Assembly: GCA_003241895.1 (NCBI GenBank) | Contig: QBLY01000005.1 | Location: 25,641 to 89,640, forward strand | DNA: 64,000 nucleotides | Direction: 5' to 3' | Source: Lysobacteraceae bacterium | GTDB taxonomy: Bacteria > Pseudomonadota > Gammaproteobacteria > Xanthomonadales > Xanthomonadaceae | In this document: positions 38,896-48,667 of the stretch, piece by piece | Numbering within the stretch: the first letter of the stretch is position 1 | Layout of the letters: each line of letters opens with the position of its first letter | Notes under the pieces: generated by a model | Seen by the model: only the letters and a program-made list of their open reading frames with translations | Told to the model about the DNA's origin: nothing | Database searches by the model: none | Program-made: the position numbers and the translations under genes

Positions 38896-39730
38896 GCACG
38901 CTCAGCACGAAGGTGTGCACCCGGCGGGCATCGGCGCGGCCGACGCGGAAGTGGAACCGGCCCAGGGCCAGCTCTTCGCCCGCCTCCGGCAGGTGGCCGA
39001 TGGCCGAGGTGACCAGGCCGCCGATGGTGTCGTATTCGTCGTCGTCGAAGTCGGCGCCGAACTGGTCGTTGAAATCGTCGATCGGGGTGAGCGCGTCCAC
39101 CACGAACTGCCCGTCGGCCTGGGCCGCGATCTGCTTGGCTTCGTCGGCGTCGTCGTGCTCGTCGTCGATCTCGCCGACGATCTGTTCCAGCACGTCCTCG
39201 ATGGTGATCAGGCCGGCCACGCCGCCGTGTTCGTCCACCACGATGGCCATGTGGTTGCGCGACAGCCGGAATTCCTTCAGCAGCACGTTCAGGCGCTTGG
39301 ATTCGGGGATCAGCACGGCCGGGCGCAGCAGTTCGCGCACCGTGGACGGCCCGCCGTCGGCCACCATGCCGCGCAGCAGGTCCTTGGCCAGCAGGATGCC
39401 TAGGATCTCGTCGCGGTCTTCGCCGTGCACCGGGAAGCGCGAGTGGCCCGATTCGACGACCATCTTCATCAGGTCGAGGAACTTGGCGTCCAGCGGCAGC
39501 GACACCATCTGGGAGCGCGGCACCATGATGTCGCCGACCTGCTGTTCGGACACCGACAGGGCGCCCTCGAGCATCTTCAGCGTGTCGGGGGTCACCAGGC
39601 CGTTGGCTTGGGCGTCGCGCAGGATCTCGACCAGGTCTTCCCGGGTCTGGGGTTCGCCGGAAAAGGCCAGGCTCAGGCGTTCAAGCCAGGAGCGGCGTTC
39701 CGGCGGGCTACTAGGGGAATCTTCGGACAT
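38882..39730 (-). CDS. corC: CorC/HlyC family protein with CBS domains
   Basis: A 282-residue cytoplasmic protein with two CBS domains (about 65-195; IMVPRSQMVSL, HSRFPVHGEDRDEILG, MAIVVDEHGGVAGLITIEDVLEQIVGEI) and a C-terminal CorC/HlyC transporter-associated domain (about 205-280). This is the layout of E. coli CorC/YbeX, linked to magnesium efflux and ribosome maturation. In many proteobacteria it directly follows ybeY; here a three-gene module separates them. Confidence 0.93.
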   Translation of the reverse strand: MSEDSPSSPPERRSWLERLSLAFSGEPQTREDLVEILRDAQANGLVTPDTLKMLEGALSVSEQQVGDIMVPRSQMVSLPLDAKFLDLMKMVVESGHSRFPVHGEDRDEILGILLAKDLLRGMVADGGPSTVRELLRPAVLIPESKRLNVLLKEFRLSRNHMAIVVDEHGGVAGLITIEDVLEQIVGEIDDEHDDADEAKQIAAQADGQFVVDALTPIDDFNDQFGADFDDDEYDTIGGLVTSAIGHLPEAGEELALGRFHFRVGRADARRVHTFVLSVHAPE

Positions 39731-39795
39731 CTCGGTAAGGCAGGCGCCACGATGGGGCGGTGGCGCAGTGTAACCGCAGACCGGCGCTGGTTCCG

Positions 39796-40278
39796 TTACG
39801 GCGGTCCGGGCCCTGGCCCGGGAAGCTCGCAGCGGCCCTGGGCGCAGGCCTGGGCCTGGCGCTGGGCGCGGGCGGCGGCGCGCCTTACCAGCCAGCCGTA
39901 GGCCCGGTTCAAGTGCAGCCAGGACAGGGGCTGCCGGAGGCGGGCCACCCAGGGATAGACCCGGTTCCAGAGCGGGCGCAGGCGCGGGTTGGCCCACAGG
40001 GCCGCCACCCTGTGCAGGCCAACCGCGCCATAGGCCTGCTCAAACACCGCCACGCCGATGAACCACTGCCCGGCGGCATCGCGGGCGTGGATCAGGCGCA
40101 TCAGTGCCTCGCGGCCGATGCCGGCGGCGGCCAGGTCGGGGTCGCTGAAGTCGGGCGCCGACGCGTCCACCAAGGCCAGGCGGTGCTCGCCGTCGTAGGC
40201 TTTGAGCGCGTGCATCTCTTCCCGGCAAAGCGGGCAGGACGCGTCGTAGTAGATCGCCAGCGGCCAGACGGCGGTCAT
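39796..40278 (-). CDS. DCC family thiol-disulfide oxidoreductase (DUF393)
   Basis: A 160-residue protein whose N terminus contains the DCC signature YYDASCPLCREEM with the CxxC pair. The C-terminal half is basic with a hydrophobic stretch and ends in a Gly/Pro tail. Substrates of this family are unknown. It overlaps the GbsR-like regulator by 4 nt, so the two are co-transcribed. Confidence 0.88.
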   Translation of the reverse strand: MTAVWPLAIYYDASCPLCREEMHALKAYDGEHRLALVDASAPDFSDPDLAAAGIGREALMRLIHARDAAGQWFIGVAVFEQAYGAVGLHRVAALWANPRLRPLWNRVYPWVARLRQPLSWLHLNRAYGWLVRRAAARAQRQAQACAQGRCELPGPGPGPP

Positions 40279-40838
40279 TGCTTGTCTCCCTCGCGCAGCA
40301 GCTTCTGGATACGGCTGCCCAGCTTCATCACCTTCATGAGCGTGGCGGGCTCGAGCCGCAGCATTTCTTCGCCCCAGGACGACAGTGAGGCCATCAACGT
40401 GAGCGTTTCGTGGATGCGCTTGCGGGCATCGGCGTCTTCGGCGGCGAAGGCGGGGTCGCTGGTGATTTCACGCAGCATGGCCACGGTGGGGTCGAACTCG
40501 CGCGCCTTTCGCTCACGCACGACGGTGCGGAAAAGCTCCCACACATCGCGGGACGTTTCGAAGTGGTCGCGCCGCTCGCCCATCAGGTGCGACACCCGCA
40601 CCAGCTTGAGGTTTATCAATTCGCGCAGGCTGTTGCTGACGTTCGACCGCGCCACCACCAGCACCGACGCGATGGTTTCGGCATCCATCGGCCGGCCGGC
40701 CAGGAACAGCAGGGCGTGTACCTGGGCCACGGTGCGATTGACGCCCCACCGCGAGCCCATTTCGCCCCAGTGCAGGACGAAACGGCGGCTGACCGGGCTC
40801 AGCGGGTCGGCGGCGTACGGGGCGGCTTCAACGGTCAT
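40275..40838 (-). CDS. GbsR/MarR-type transcriptional regulator
   Basis: A 187-residue winged-helix regulator. The DNA-binding region is about residues 35-95: GVNRTVAQVHALLFLAGRP, then ETIASVLVVARSNVSNSLREL with the Ser-Asn-Val-Ser recognition helix. A helical C-terminal half follows. These features match the GbsR group of MarR-like repressors. The ATG at 40838 faces an SDR gene across a 99-nt gap holding an 18-bp palindrome, a probable autoregulatory operator. Confidence 0.85.
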   Translation of the reverse strand: MTVEAAPYAADPLSPVSRRFVLHWGEMGSRWGVNRTVAQVHALLFLAGRPMDAETIASVLVVARSNVSNSLRELINLKLVRVSHLMGERRDHFETSRDVWELFRTVVRERKAREFDPTVAMLREITSDPAFAAEDADARKRIHETLTLMASLSSWGEEMLRLEPATLMKVMKLGSRIQKLLREGDKQ

Positions 40839-40895
40839 TGCGGGGGCCTGCTTTCTCGGTTTTCCGGCTTGCATACAGGCTAGTCCCGGCATATA

Positions 40896-40913
40896 TTTCT
40901 GTCAAGACAGAAA
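40896..40913. promoter_or_regulatory. Palindromic operator between the GbsR-like regulator and the SDR gene
   Basis: TTTCTGTCAAGACAGAAA is a perfect 18-bp palindrome in an AT-rich promoter gap, with a partial third half-site (ACTGTCAGAA) at 40916-40925. Position midway between divergent starts fits an operator for the adjacent regulator. Confidence 0.7.
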
Positions 40914-40937
40914 TTACTGTCAGAACGAGGTGCTTCG

Positions 40938-41915
40938 ATGGACATGCTCTCCCATCCCGCCGGCGCGGGCCTGCGCGTCCTGGTGCTGGGCGGCGGTGGC
41001 TTCATTGGCCGCCATGCCGTGGGCGCGCTGCTGGCGCATGGGCTGACCGTGGAAGTGGGAAGCCGGCATCCGTCACGCCTGGGTCGGCGCCTGCCCCCGG
41101 AGGCGTCCGCCTGCGGCCGCCGGCAGGTTCACTTCGAAGACCTGCTGACGCCCGATGCCTGGTTGCACGCGCTGCACGGCGTCGACGTGGTGGTGAACTG
41201 CGTGGGCATCCTTCGCCAGCGCGGCCGCGAGACCTACCAGCGCGTGCACCACCTAGCGCCCGCCGCGCTGGCCGAAGCCTGCCGCCGCAGCGGCCAGCGC
41301 CTGGTGCATGTGTCGGCGCTGGGGCTGCAGGCGCCGATGCGCAGCGGCTTCCTGCGTTCGAAGGCCGACGGTGAGCAGGCGCTGCGCCGCAGTGGCGCCA
41401 ACTGCTGCATCGTGCGGCCCTCGCTGCTGGATGCCGAGCGCGGCGGCTACGGCGCGGCATGGATCCGCCGCGTGGCGCGCTGGCCGGTGCACGCATTGCC
41501 CGCCGACGCCACGGGCCTGATTGCCGCCCTGGACGTTCGCGACCTGGGCGAAGCGCTGGCAGGCCTGGCGCAGCGTGCCCGGCTCGACGACGCGGGCCAG
41601 CCGGCCGAGTTCGAACTCGGCGGTGGCCAGGCGATGTCGCTTCGCGACTATCTGTCTGCGCTGCGCGCCCTGCATTCGCCCCGGCCGGCGCTGCCCGTGC
41701 AGGTGCCGGGCTGGCTGGCCCGGCTGGCCAGCCATGCCTGTGACCTGCTGCACGTGACGCCGTTTTCGTTCGGCCACTGGGAGCTGCTGCGGCGGGACAA
41801 CCTGCCGATGCACAACGACCTGCCGCTGTTGCTGGGCCGTGCGCCGCGTCCGGTGGCCTGCCTCGCGCCAACGTCGGCCCTGCCCGCAGCGGGCGTGCAG
41901 CCGCAGCGGGCCTGA
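40938..41915 (+). CDS. NAD(P)-binding extended SDR-like protein (NDUFA9-like)
   Basis: A 325-residue protein starting with the Rossmann motif VLVLGGGGFIGRHAV (residues 14-28). The rest (VVNCVGILRQRGRETY, RLVHVSALG) is close to the atypical SDRs related to NDUFA9, which often lack the YxxxK pair; here the usual Tyr-Lys positions are replaced by FLRSKADGE. Substrate unknown. It is divergent from the GbsR-like/DCC pair and probably controlled by the shared operator. Confidence 0.82.
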   Translation: MDMLSHPAGAGLRVLVLGGGGFIGRHAVGALLAHGLTVEVGSRHPSRLGRRLPPEASACGRRQVHFEDLLTPDAWLHALHGVDVVVNCVGILRQRGRETYQRVHHLAPAALAEACRRSGQRLVHVSALGLQAPMRSGFLRSKADGEQALRRSGANCCIVRPSLLDAERGGYGAAWIRRVARWPVHALPADATGLIAALDVRDLGEALAGLAQRARLDDAGQPAEFELGGGQAMSLRDYLSALRALHSPRPALPVQVPGWLARLASHACDLLHVTPFSFGHWELLRRDNLPMHNDLPLLLGRAPRPVACLAPTSALPAAGVQPQRA

Positions 41916-41991
41916 CCCCCCGCCCGCTTGGGCGCGCCGCGAAAGGCGGCTGCCCGGCCGGCCGGTCCCGGCCGGAAATGGGCAGGCCGAA

Positions 41992-42453
41992 TCAGTAAGG
42001 GTCGGGCAGTCCGAGCCCGGCGAGAATGTCGCGCTCAAGCTGCTCCATGGCCTCCGCTTCGCGCTCGTCCTCGTGGTCCAGCCCCAGCAGGTGCAGCACG
42101 CCGTGCACGGTGAGGTGGGCGTAGTGCGCGGAAAGTGGCTTGCCCTGGTCCAGGGCCTCCTTGGCCACCACCGGCGCGCAGATCACCAGGTCACCCAGCA
42201 GGGGCAGGTTGACGCCTTCGGGCAGTTCAACCGGGAAGCTCAATACGTTGGTGGCGTAGTCCTTGCCGCGGTAGTGCCGGTTCAGGGCGCGGCCTTCCTT
42301 CGCGTCCACCAGGCGGATGGCCAGGTCGGCGCGCCGGATGCGGCCCTGCGCGGCGGCGGCGGCCCAGCGGCGGAAGCTCACCGCCGCGGGCAGGCCTGCG
42401 CGGGGCAGGCCATAACTGACGCTCACGTCCAACTGCACCGGGCCCTTGGTCAT
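41992..42453 (-). CDS. ybeY: Endoribonuclease YbeY, rRNA maturation
   Basis: A 153-residue metalloprotein with the zinc-binding motif [11 protein letters not shown] (HxxxHxxxxxH) near residues 115-125 and the conserved [20 protein letters not shown]. YbeY takes part in 16S rRNA 3'-end maturation and 70S quality control. It overlaps phoH by 4 nt in the order miaB-phoH-ybeY. Confidence 0.96.
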   Translation of the reverse strand: MTKGPVQLDVSVSYGLPRAGLPAAVSFRRWAAAAAQGRIRRADLAIRLVDAKEGRALNRHYRGKDYATNVLSFPVELPEGVNLPLLGDLVICAPVVAKEALDQGKPLSAHYAHLTVHGVLHLLGLDHEDEREAEAMEQLERDILAGLGLPDPY

Positions 42454-43421
42454 TCCTGCGACTCCTTGCCGTCGCGGGCATCGTAAGCCTGGACGATGCG
42501 CGCCACCAGCGGATGCCGCACCACGTCGTGGGCGGTGAAGAAGGTGAAGCTGATGCCTTCCACCCCGCGCAGCACGTCGATGGCGTCACGCAGGCCGGAC
42601 TTCTGGTGCTTGGGCAGGTCGATCTGGCTCAGGTCGCCGGTGATGACCGCGGTGGAGCCGAAGCCGATGCGGGTAAGGAACATCTTCATCTGCTCCACCG
42701 ACGTGTTCTGCGCCTCGTCCAGGATCACGTACGCGTCGTTGAGCGTGCGCCCGCGCATGTAGGCCAGCGGCGCGATCTCGATCACGTTGCGCTCAAGCAG
42801 CTTGGCCACCTTCTCCACGCCCAGCATCTCGTAGAGCGCGTCGTAAAGCGGGCGCAGGTAGGGGTCCACCTTCTGGCTCAGGTCGCCGGGCAGGAAGCCC
42901 AGTTTCTCGCCCGCCTCCACTGCCGGACGCACCAGCAGCAGGCGCTGCACGCGCGACTCGTTCAGCGCCTCGACGGCGCTGGCCACGGCCAGGAAGGTTT
43001 TGCCGGTACCGGCCGGGCCGATTCCGAAGCTGATGTCGTGCGCGGTGATGGCCTGCAGGTACTTGGCCTGGTTGGCGCCGCGGCCGCGCACGGTGCCGCG
43101 CTTGACCTTGATGGCCACCTCCCCGGGGGCGAAGCCGTCCACCACGTGATCGATGTGCGCGCTGCCCAGGTGGTCGTGGATGGCGTGCGCGTCCAACACG
43201 ACGCTGTCCGCCTCCTGGTACAGCGCCTGCAGCAGCTTCTCGGCCGCCACCGCCGCCCTGGCCTCGCCGGTGACGCGGAACACGTGGCCCCGGTTGGCGA
43301 TTTCAACGCCCAGCCGCAGCTCCATCTGGCGCAGGTGTTCGTCGAGGGGGCCGCACAGGTTGGCGAGCCTTTGATTATCTTCGGGCTCGAGGACGAAATC
43401 GCGGTGCAGGGGTTTGCTCAT
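42450..43421 (-). CDS. ybeZ: PhoH family ATPase (YbeZ)
   Basis: A 323-residue cytoplasmic nucleotide-binding protein. A KH-like N-terminal region (about 20-90) precedes the Walker A motif GPAGTGKTF (near residue 137) and the Walker B-like segment [11 protein letters not shown]. YbeZ works with YbeY on RNA in studied bacteria. It overlaps both miaB and ybeY by 4 nt. Confidence 0.95.
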   Translation of the reverse strand: MSKPLHRDFVLEPEDNQRLANLCGPLDEHLRQMELRLGVEIANRGHVFRVTGEARAAVAAEKLLQALYQEADSVVLDAHAIHDHLGSAHIDHVVDGFAPGEVAIKVKRGTVRGRGANQAKYLQAITAHDISFGIGPAGTGKTFLAVASAVEALNESRVQRLLLVRPAVEAGEKLGFLPGDLSQKVDPYLRPLYDALYEMLGVEKVAKLLERNVIEIAPLAYMRGRTLNDAYVILDEAQNTSVEQMKMFLTRIGFGSTAVITGDLSQIDLPKHQKSGLRDAIDVLRGVEGISFTFFTAHDVVRHPLVARIVQAYDARDGKESQE

Positions 43422-44776
43422 GCGGCAACGCCTTCGTTGGTCAGTATTTCACCGCGCAGCGAGTTGGCGCGGACCCCGGTGATGCGCACCTGCACGAAAT
43501 GGCCCACCAGCCGCTTTCGACCAGGGAAGTTCACGTTGCGCATGTTCTCGGTCTTGCCGGTGAGCTCGTCCGGGTCGCGGGCGCTGGGGCCTTCCACCAG
43601 AACGCGCTGCACCGAGCCGACCATGGCCTGCGAAATGCCCCGCGCACTGTCGTTGATGGCCGACTGCAGCCGGCGCAGGCGCGCGTTGGCCACGTCGGCC
43701 GGCACTTCGTCGTGCAGGTTGGCGGCGGGCGTGCCGGGCCGGCGCGAATAGGCGAAGGAGAAGCTCTGGTCGAAGCCTATTTCCTCGATCAGCTTCATCG
43801 TGGCCTCGAAGTCGCGCTCGGTTTCACCCGGGAAGCCGACGATGAAGTCCGAACTGATCGAGATGCCGGGCTTGGCCTCGCGGATGCGGCGGATCTTGGC
43901 CTTGTACTCGAGCACCGTGTGGCCACGTTTCATCGCCGCCAGGATGCGGTCCGACCCCGACTGCACGGGCAGGTGCAGGAAGCTGGCCAGCTGCGGCAGG
44001 TCGCGGTGCGCCTGCACCAGCGCGTCGGTGAACTCCACCGGGTGCGAGGTGGTGTAGCGGATGCGCTCGACGCCGTCGATCTGGGCCACGGCGCGCAGCA
44101 GGAAGGCCAGGTCGGCGACGTCGCCGTCGGCCATCGGCCCGCGGTAGGCGTTGACGTTCTGGCCCAGCAGGTGGACCTCGCGCACGCCCTGCGCCACCCG
44201 CTTCGCCACTTCCACCAACACATCGTCGAACGGCCGCGACACCTCCTCGCCGCGGGTGTAGGGCACCACGCAGAACGAGCAGTACTTGCTGCAGCCCTCG
44301 ATCACCGAGACATAGGCGCTGGCGCCTTCGGCGCGCGGTTCGGGCATGCGGTCGAACTTCTCCACCTCGGGGAAGCTGATGTCCACCTGCGGCTTGCCGG
44401 TGGCGCGCCGCGCGTCGATCATGTCGGGCAGGCGGTGCAGCGTCTGCGGGCCGAACACCAGGTCCACCCAGGGCGCGCGCTTGAGCAGGGCCTCGCCCTC
44501 CTGGCTGGCCACGCAGCCGCCGACGCCGATCAGCACCGGCTTGTCGCGCTTGAGGTGCTTCCATTGCCCAATCAGGGAAAACATCTTGTCTTCGGCCCGC
44601 TCGCGGATCGAACAGGTGTTGACCAGGATCACGTCGGCCTCGGCTTCCACCGTAGTGAGCTCGAGGCCGTGTTCGGCGCCCAGCACGTCGGCGATCCGGG
44701 CCGAGTCGTACTCGTTCATCTGGCAGCCGTGGGTCTTGATGAAGAGCTTGCCCTTGGCGGGCGAGTTCACGGGCAT
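43418..44776 (-). CDS. miaB: tRNA-2-methylthio-N6-dimethylallyladenosine synthase
   Basis: Radical SAM methylthiotransferase acting on A37 of tRNAs, 452 residues. The N-terminal UPF0004 domain has [10 protein letters not shown] and the later [13 protein letters not shown] and [11 protein letters not shown] cysteines. The radical SAM site is CSKYCSFC (CxxxCxxC), and a C-terminal TRAM domain ends near residue 445. The ATG at 44776 gives the usual N terminus [11 protein letters not shown]; an earlier in-frame start lies in poor sequence. First gene of miaB-ybeZ-ybeY. Confidence 0.96.
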   Translation of the reverse strand: MPVNSPAKGKLFIKTHGCQMNEYDSARIADVLGAEHGLELTTVEAEADVILVNTCSIRERAEDKMFSLIGQWKHLKRDKPVLIGVGGCVASQEGEALLKRAPWVDLVFGPQTLHRLPDMIDARRATGKPQVDISFPEVEKFDRMPEPRAEGASAYVSVIEGCSKYCSFCVVPYTRGEEVSRPFDDVLVEVAKRVAQGVREVHLLGQNVNAYRGPMADGDVADLAFLLRAVAQIDGVERIRYTTSHPVEFTDALVQAHRDLPQLASFLHLPVQSGSDRILAAMKRGHTVLEYKAKIRRIREAKPGISISSDFIVGFPGETERDFEATMKLIEEIGFDQSFSFAYSRRPGTPAANLHDEVPADVANARLRRLQSAINDSARGISQAMVGSVQRVLVEGPSARDPDELTGKTENMRNVNFPGRKRLVGHFVQVRITGVRANSLRGEILTNEGVAA

Positions 44777-44861
44777 GGCGGCGGTTAATCCGTTCCGTGG
44801 GGGGCGCCAGTGTAGCTCCGGTGCTTGGCAACGGGCTCCGCTTGGAGTAAACCTCGCGGCC

Positions 44862-45761
44862 ATGACTCCCGTTCGCCTGCTCCTGCTGGCCTGCCTGGCC
44901 CTTGCCGCTTCCCCGGCCGGGGCGGGCGCGCTTTACAAGTGCACCGGCGCCGACGGCATCCCCAACTATTCCGGCAAGAAGGTCGCGGGGGCAAGCTGCA
45001 AGCTGGTTTCCAGCTACAAGCCGGCGGACGCCAGGCCGCGCGGGCCTGCCCCGGCCAGCGCGGCCGCCGTTGCGGCCAACGGGGGCGGCGGCTCGCCCGG
45101 CGTGCCGCGCCGCGTGCCCGCCAACCGGGTCCAGTTCATCACGGCCGCCGCCGGCCAGGCCCTGCCCGCCGTCGCCGCTGGCAGCGGCGCCAAGGTCACG
45201 CGCGGGGCGATCTACCGGTACGAGCGCGAAGGCATCGTCCACTACACCAACGTCCGGCCCGGCGGCGACGCGGGGGCGAAGGTGTTGTTCAGCTATGTGG
45301 AGAGCTGCTACGCCTGCGGCCTGCTGCCGGGCGTGAGTTTCGCCTCGGTCCGCCTCAACACCGACGCCTACGCGGCCGAGGTGCGGGCGGCGGCCCTGGA
45401 ATTCGGGGTGGAAGAGGCGGTGGTCCGGGCGATCATCCACGCCGAATCGGCGTTCCGGCCCAATGCCATCTCCCATGCGGGCGCACAAGGCCTGATGCAG
45501 CTGATCCCGGCAACCGCCAGTCGGTTCGGGGTCGGGGACGTCTTCGACCCCAACCAGAATATCCGGGGCGGCGTGCAGTACCTGGCCTGGCTGCTCAAGC
45601 GCTTCAACAACGACCTGACGCTGGCCTCGGCCGGCTACAACGCCGGCGAGGGCGCGGTGGATCGGCATGGCGGCGTGCCGCCCTACGCCGAGACCCAGCG
45701 CTACGTCCAGCGCGTCGCCCAGTTGGCCGACCGCTACCGCGGGGCCCTGTCGGCCCAGTGA
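44862..45761 (+). CDS. Secreted lytic transglycosylase (SLT domain)
   Basis: A 299-residue periplasmic murein-cleaving enzyme. A signal peptide (cleavage near AGA-GALYK) leads to a short DUF4124-like segment ([13 protein letters not shown]), an Ala/Pro-rich linker (about 50-90), a second such segment ([14 protein letters not shown]) and the SLT domain (about 170-290). The catalytic Glu lies in [12 protein letters not shown], followed by [10 protein letters not shown] and [11 protein letters not shown], all diagnostic of family 1 lytic transglycosylases. Confidence 0.93.
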   Translation: MTPVRLLLLACLALAASPAGAGALYKCTGADGIPNYSGKKVAGASCKLVSSYKPADARPRGPAPASAAAVAANGGGGSPGVPRRVPANRVQFITAAAGQALPAVAAGSGAKVTRGAIYRYEREGIVHYTNVRPGGDAGAKVLFSYVESCYACGLLPGVSFASVRLNTDAYAAEVRAAALEFGVEEAVVRAIIHAESAFRPNAISHAGAQGLMQLIPATASRFGVGDVFDPNQNIRGGVQYLAWLLKRFNNDLTLASAGYNAGEGAVDRHGGVPPYAETQRYVQRVAQLADRYRGALSAQ

Positions 45762-45775
45762 GGCGATCGGCGGCG

Positions 45776-45805
45776 TTGTCGCTGCCGCGCTCCCTCCGCT
45801 ACAAT
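45776..45805 (+). promoter_or_regulatory. Sigma70-type promoter of petABC
   Basis: TTGTCG (45776-45781), an 18-nt spacer and TACAAT (45800-45805), 73 nt upstream of petA. Both boxes are close to consensus and lie in the only gap before the operon. Confidence 0.65.
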
Positions 45806-45878
45806 TACGGGTCTTTGCAGGGCCGGCTGGTCCTGCATCTCGATTTTCAGCCACTTAGCAAGTATTTCGGAGAGCCGG

Positions 45879-46484
45879 ATGGCTAACGAAGGGGTCAACT
45901 CAGGCCGTCGCCGCTTCCTCACCGCCACCACCGCCGTGGTTGGCGCGGTGGGCGTGGTCGGTGTCGCAGTGCCGTTCATCAGCAGCTGGAAGCCCAGCGC
46001 CCGTGCCCAGGTGGCCGGTGCGCCGGTGCCCGTGGACATCAGCAAGATCGACGGCGAGCCCGGCATGCGCATGATCGTGCAGTGGCGCGGCAAGCCGGTC
46101 TGGATCTTCAAGCGCTCGCCGGAACAGCTGGCCGCCCTGCCGGGCCTCGACGACCGCCTGCGCGACCCCAACTCCGAGAACGCCGACCAGACTCCGGCCT
46201 TCGCCAAGAACGAGTCACGGGCGATCAAGCCCGAGTTGGCGGTGATCGTCGGCATCTGCACCCACCTGGGCTGCTCGCCGACCTACGTGCCCGAACTGCA
46301 GCCGCAGACGTTCGACAGCCAATGGCAGGGCGGCTTCTACTGCCCTTGCCACAACTCGCGCTTCGACCTGGCCGGCCGCGTGTTCCAGGGCATGCCCGCC
46401 CCGTCCAACCTCGAAGTCCCGCCCTACCACTTCGTTGACGACACCCACCTCATCGTCGGTGTCGCCCCTGAAGGAGCCGTCTGA
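45879..46484 (+). CDS. petA: Ubiquinol-cytochrome c reductase iron-sulfur (Rieske) subunit
   Basis: Rieske protein of the bc1 complex, 201 residues. A twin-arginine-type N terminus (GRRRFLTATT) with one membrane helix (about 18-38) anchors a periplasmic [2Fe-2S] domain with the ligand motifs CTHLGC and CPCHNS. The stop TGA overlaps the petB ATG by 1 nt. First gene of petABC. Confidence 0.97.
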   Translation: MANEGVNSGRRRFLTATTAVVGAVGVVGVAVPFISSWKPSARAQVAGAPVPVDISKIDGEPGMRMIVQWRGKPVWIFKRSPEQLAALPGLDDRLRDPNSENADQTPAFAKNESRAIKPELAVIVGICTHLGCSPTYVPELQPQTFDSQWQGGFYCPCHNSRFDLAGRVFQGMPAPSNLEVPPYHFVDDTHLIVGVAPEGAV

Positions 46485-47731
46485 TGGCCAACGTCATCGC
46501 CCGCACCACTGAAAGCGTCGTCGGCTGGTTCAACGCCCGCACGCCCGGCCTGGTGCCCTTCTACAAGAAGCACATGTCGGAGTACTACGCTCCGAAGAAC
46601 TTCAACATCTGGTACATCTTCGGCGCGCTGTCGATGCTGGTGCTGGTCAACCAGATCGTCACCGGCATCTTCCTGACGATGCACTATAAGCCGAGCGCGG
46701 CGGAAGCCTTCGCTTCGGTCGAATACATCATGCGCGACGTGGAGTGGGGCTGGCTGATCCGCTACATGCACAGCACCGGCGCCTCGCTGTTCTTCGTGGT
46801 GGTGTACCTGCACATGTTCCGCGGCCTGATCTATGGCTCGTACCAGAAGCCGCGCGAGCTGGTCTGGGTGCTGGGCATGATGATCTTCCTGGTGCTGATG
46901 GCCGAAGCCTTCATGGGCTACGTGCTGCCCTGGGGCCAGATGTCGTACTGGGGCGCGCAGGTGATCATCAACCTGTTCGGCGCCATCCCGGTGGTGGGCA
47001 ACGGCCTGACCGAGTGGATCCGCGGCGACTACCTGGTCGCCGACGCCACCCTGAACCGCTTCTTCGCCCTGCACGTGATCGCACTGCCGCTGGTGCTGCT
47101 GCTGCTGGTGGTGCTGCACATCGGCGCGCTGCACGAGGTGGGGTCCAACAACCCCGACGGCGTGGACATCAAGAAGGTCAAGGACAAGGTCACCGGCATC
47201 CCGAAGGACGGCATCGCCTTCCATCCGTACCACACCGTGAAGGACATCTTCTACGCGGGTGGCTTCCTGCTGCTGTTCGCCTTCATCGTGTTCTTCGCGC
47301 CCACCATGGGCGGCTGGTTCCTGGAGTGGGACAACTTCATCGAGGCCGATCCGCTGGTGACGCCGGCGCACATCAAGCCGGTGTGGTACTTCACGCCCTA
47401 CTACGCGATGCTCCGCGCGATCCCCGACAAGCTGTTCGGCGTGATCGTGATGGGCGGCGCCACCATGATCCTGTTCGCGCTGCCGTGGCTTGACCGCTGC
47501 AAGGTCCGGTCGATCCGCTACCGCCCGCTGCTGCACAAGATCCTGATCGCCCTGTTCGCGATCGGCTTCGTGATCCTGGGCTGGCTGGGCGCGCAGACCG
47601 GGTCCGACGCCCAGAAGCTGGTGGCCCAGATCCTGACGGCCTACTACTTCGCCTTCTTCATCCTGATGCCGTTCTGGTCCGCCATGGGCCAGACCAAGGA
47701 AGTTCCCGAGCGGGTGACCATGCATGAATAA
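46484..47731 (+). CDS. petB: Ubiquinol-cytochrome c reductase cytochrome b subunit
   Basis: A 415-residue membrane protein with eight or nine helices. The four heme b histidines are in RYMHSTGASLFF, YLHMFRG, LHVIALPL and LHIGALHE. The Qo-site motif reads PVWY (Pro299-Tyr302) in place of the PEWY of mitochondria and alphaproteobacteria; PVWY is, to my knowledge, usual in beta- and gammaproteobacteria. The stop lies 8 nt inside petC. Confidence 0.97.
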   Translation: MANVIARTTESVVGWFNARTPGLVPFYKKHMSEYYAPKNFNIWYIFGALSMLVLVNQIVTGIFLTMHYKPSAAEAFASVEYIMRDVEWGWLIRYMHSTGASLFFVVVYLHMFRGLIYGSYQKPRELVWVLGMMIFLVLMAEAFMGYVLPWGQMSYWGAQVIINLFGAIPVVGNGLTEWIRGDYLVADATLNRFFALHVIALPLVLLLLVVLHIGALHEVGSNNPDGVDIKKVKDKVTGIPKDGIAFHPYHTVKDIFYAGGFLLLFAFIVFFAPTMGGWFLEWDNFIEADPLVTPAHIKPVWYFTPYYAMLRAIPDKLFGVIVMGGATMILFALPWLDRCKVRSIRYRPLLHKILIALFAIGFVILGWLGAQTGSDAQKLVAQILTAYYFAFFILMPFWSAMGQTKEVPERVTMHE

Positions 47732-48458
47732 GCTGCGCTTCTTCGCCCTCCTGCTGGCGTTCGCGCCGGCCCTTGGCCTGGCCGCGGGCGGCGGCCCGCT
47801 CGAATCCTCGGGCACCGACCTGAGCGACAAGGCGTCGCTGCAGCGCGGCGCCGGCCTGTTCATGAACTACTGCTCGGGCTGCCACGCGCTGTCCCTGCAC
47901 CGTTACTCGCGCATCGCCTCCGACCTGGACCTGGAGCCGGCGGTGGTTGAAGCCACCCTGATGCAGGGCGACGCCAACATCGGCGAGAACATCAACACCG
48001 GCATCGCCGCCGGCGACGGCCAGGCCTGGTTCGGCAAGGCGCCGCCGGATCTGAGCTTGACCGCGCGCGCGCGCCTGGGCGGCCCGGACTGGATCTACTC
48101 CTACCTCAAGGGCTTTTACGTCGACGAAACCCGCCCTGCAGGCTGGAACAACACGGTCTTCCCCGGCGCCTCGATGCCGCACGTGCTCTGGGAACTGCAG
48201 GGCATCCAGCGCCCGGTCTACGAGCAGGGCGCCGACGGCATGACGCACGTGGCCAAGCTCGAACTGGCCAAGCCCGGCCGGCTGGACGCCAAGCAGTACG
48301 ACCAGGTGGCCCGCGACATCAGCGCCTTCCTGGAGTACGTGGCCGAGCCGGCCGCGCTCAAGCGCGAAGCGATCGGCGTCTGGGTGATCCTGTTCCTGGC
48401 CTTCTTCACTTTCCTGGCCTACCTGCTCAAGGTCGAGTACTGGCGCGACGTGCACTGA
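47724..48458 (+). CDS. petC: Ubiquinol-cytochrome c reductase cytochrome c1
   Basis: A 244-residue protein with a signal peptide (MNKLRFFALLLAFAPALGLA), the heme site CSGCHAL near residues 52-58, a Met region with PGASMPHVLWEL and a single C-terminal membrane anchor (about 213-232) followed by KVEYWRDVH. The start overlaps petB by 8 nt. Last gene of petABC; the bc1 complex supplies cytochrome c for cbb3 and possibly for NirK and NirS. Confidence 0.96.
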   Translation: MNKLRFFALLLAFAPALGLAAGGGPLESSGTDLSDKASLQRGAGLFMNYCSGCHALSLHRYSRIASDLDLEPAVVEATLMQGDANIGENINTGIAAGDGQAWFGKAPPDLSLTARARLGGPDWIYSYLKGFYVDETRPAGWNNTVFPGASMPHVLWELQGIQRPVYEQGADGMTHVAKLELAKPGRLDAKQYDQVARDISAFLEYVAEPAALKREAIGVWVILFLAFFTFLAYLLKVEYWRDVH

Positions 48459-48477
48459 CCCCCCGGGGTTCGTGCGC

Positions 48478-48512
48478 CACGCGAGGCCGTCTTTGGGCGG
48501 CCTCGTGCGTTT
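48478..48512 (+). terminator. Probable terminator after petC
   Basis: Stem GCGAGGCCG/CGGCCTCGT (48481-48489 and 48498-48506, one wobble) with a short loop and a weak T run (TTT), about 20 nt after the petC stop. Confidence 0.5.
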
Positions 48513-48667
48513 CAGGGCCTCGGGCAGCTGCGCCGGCGGGCCTCCCGGGAGACCCCGGACGGTCCGCTGCCGGTGGATGGCTTGCGGCGGACCGGGGGTT
48601 TCGGGCAGGGTTAGGGCTTCGGGTGACCGCCTGCAAGGGGCTTGCGGCACCGCGAGAGGGAAACCCG

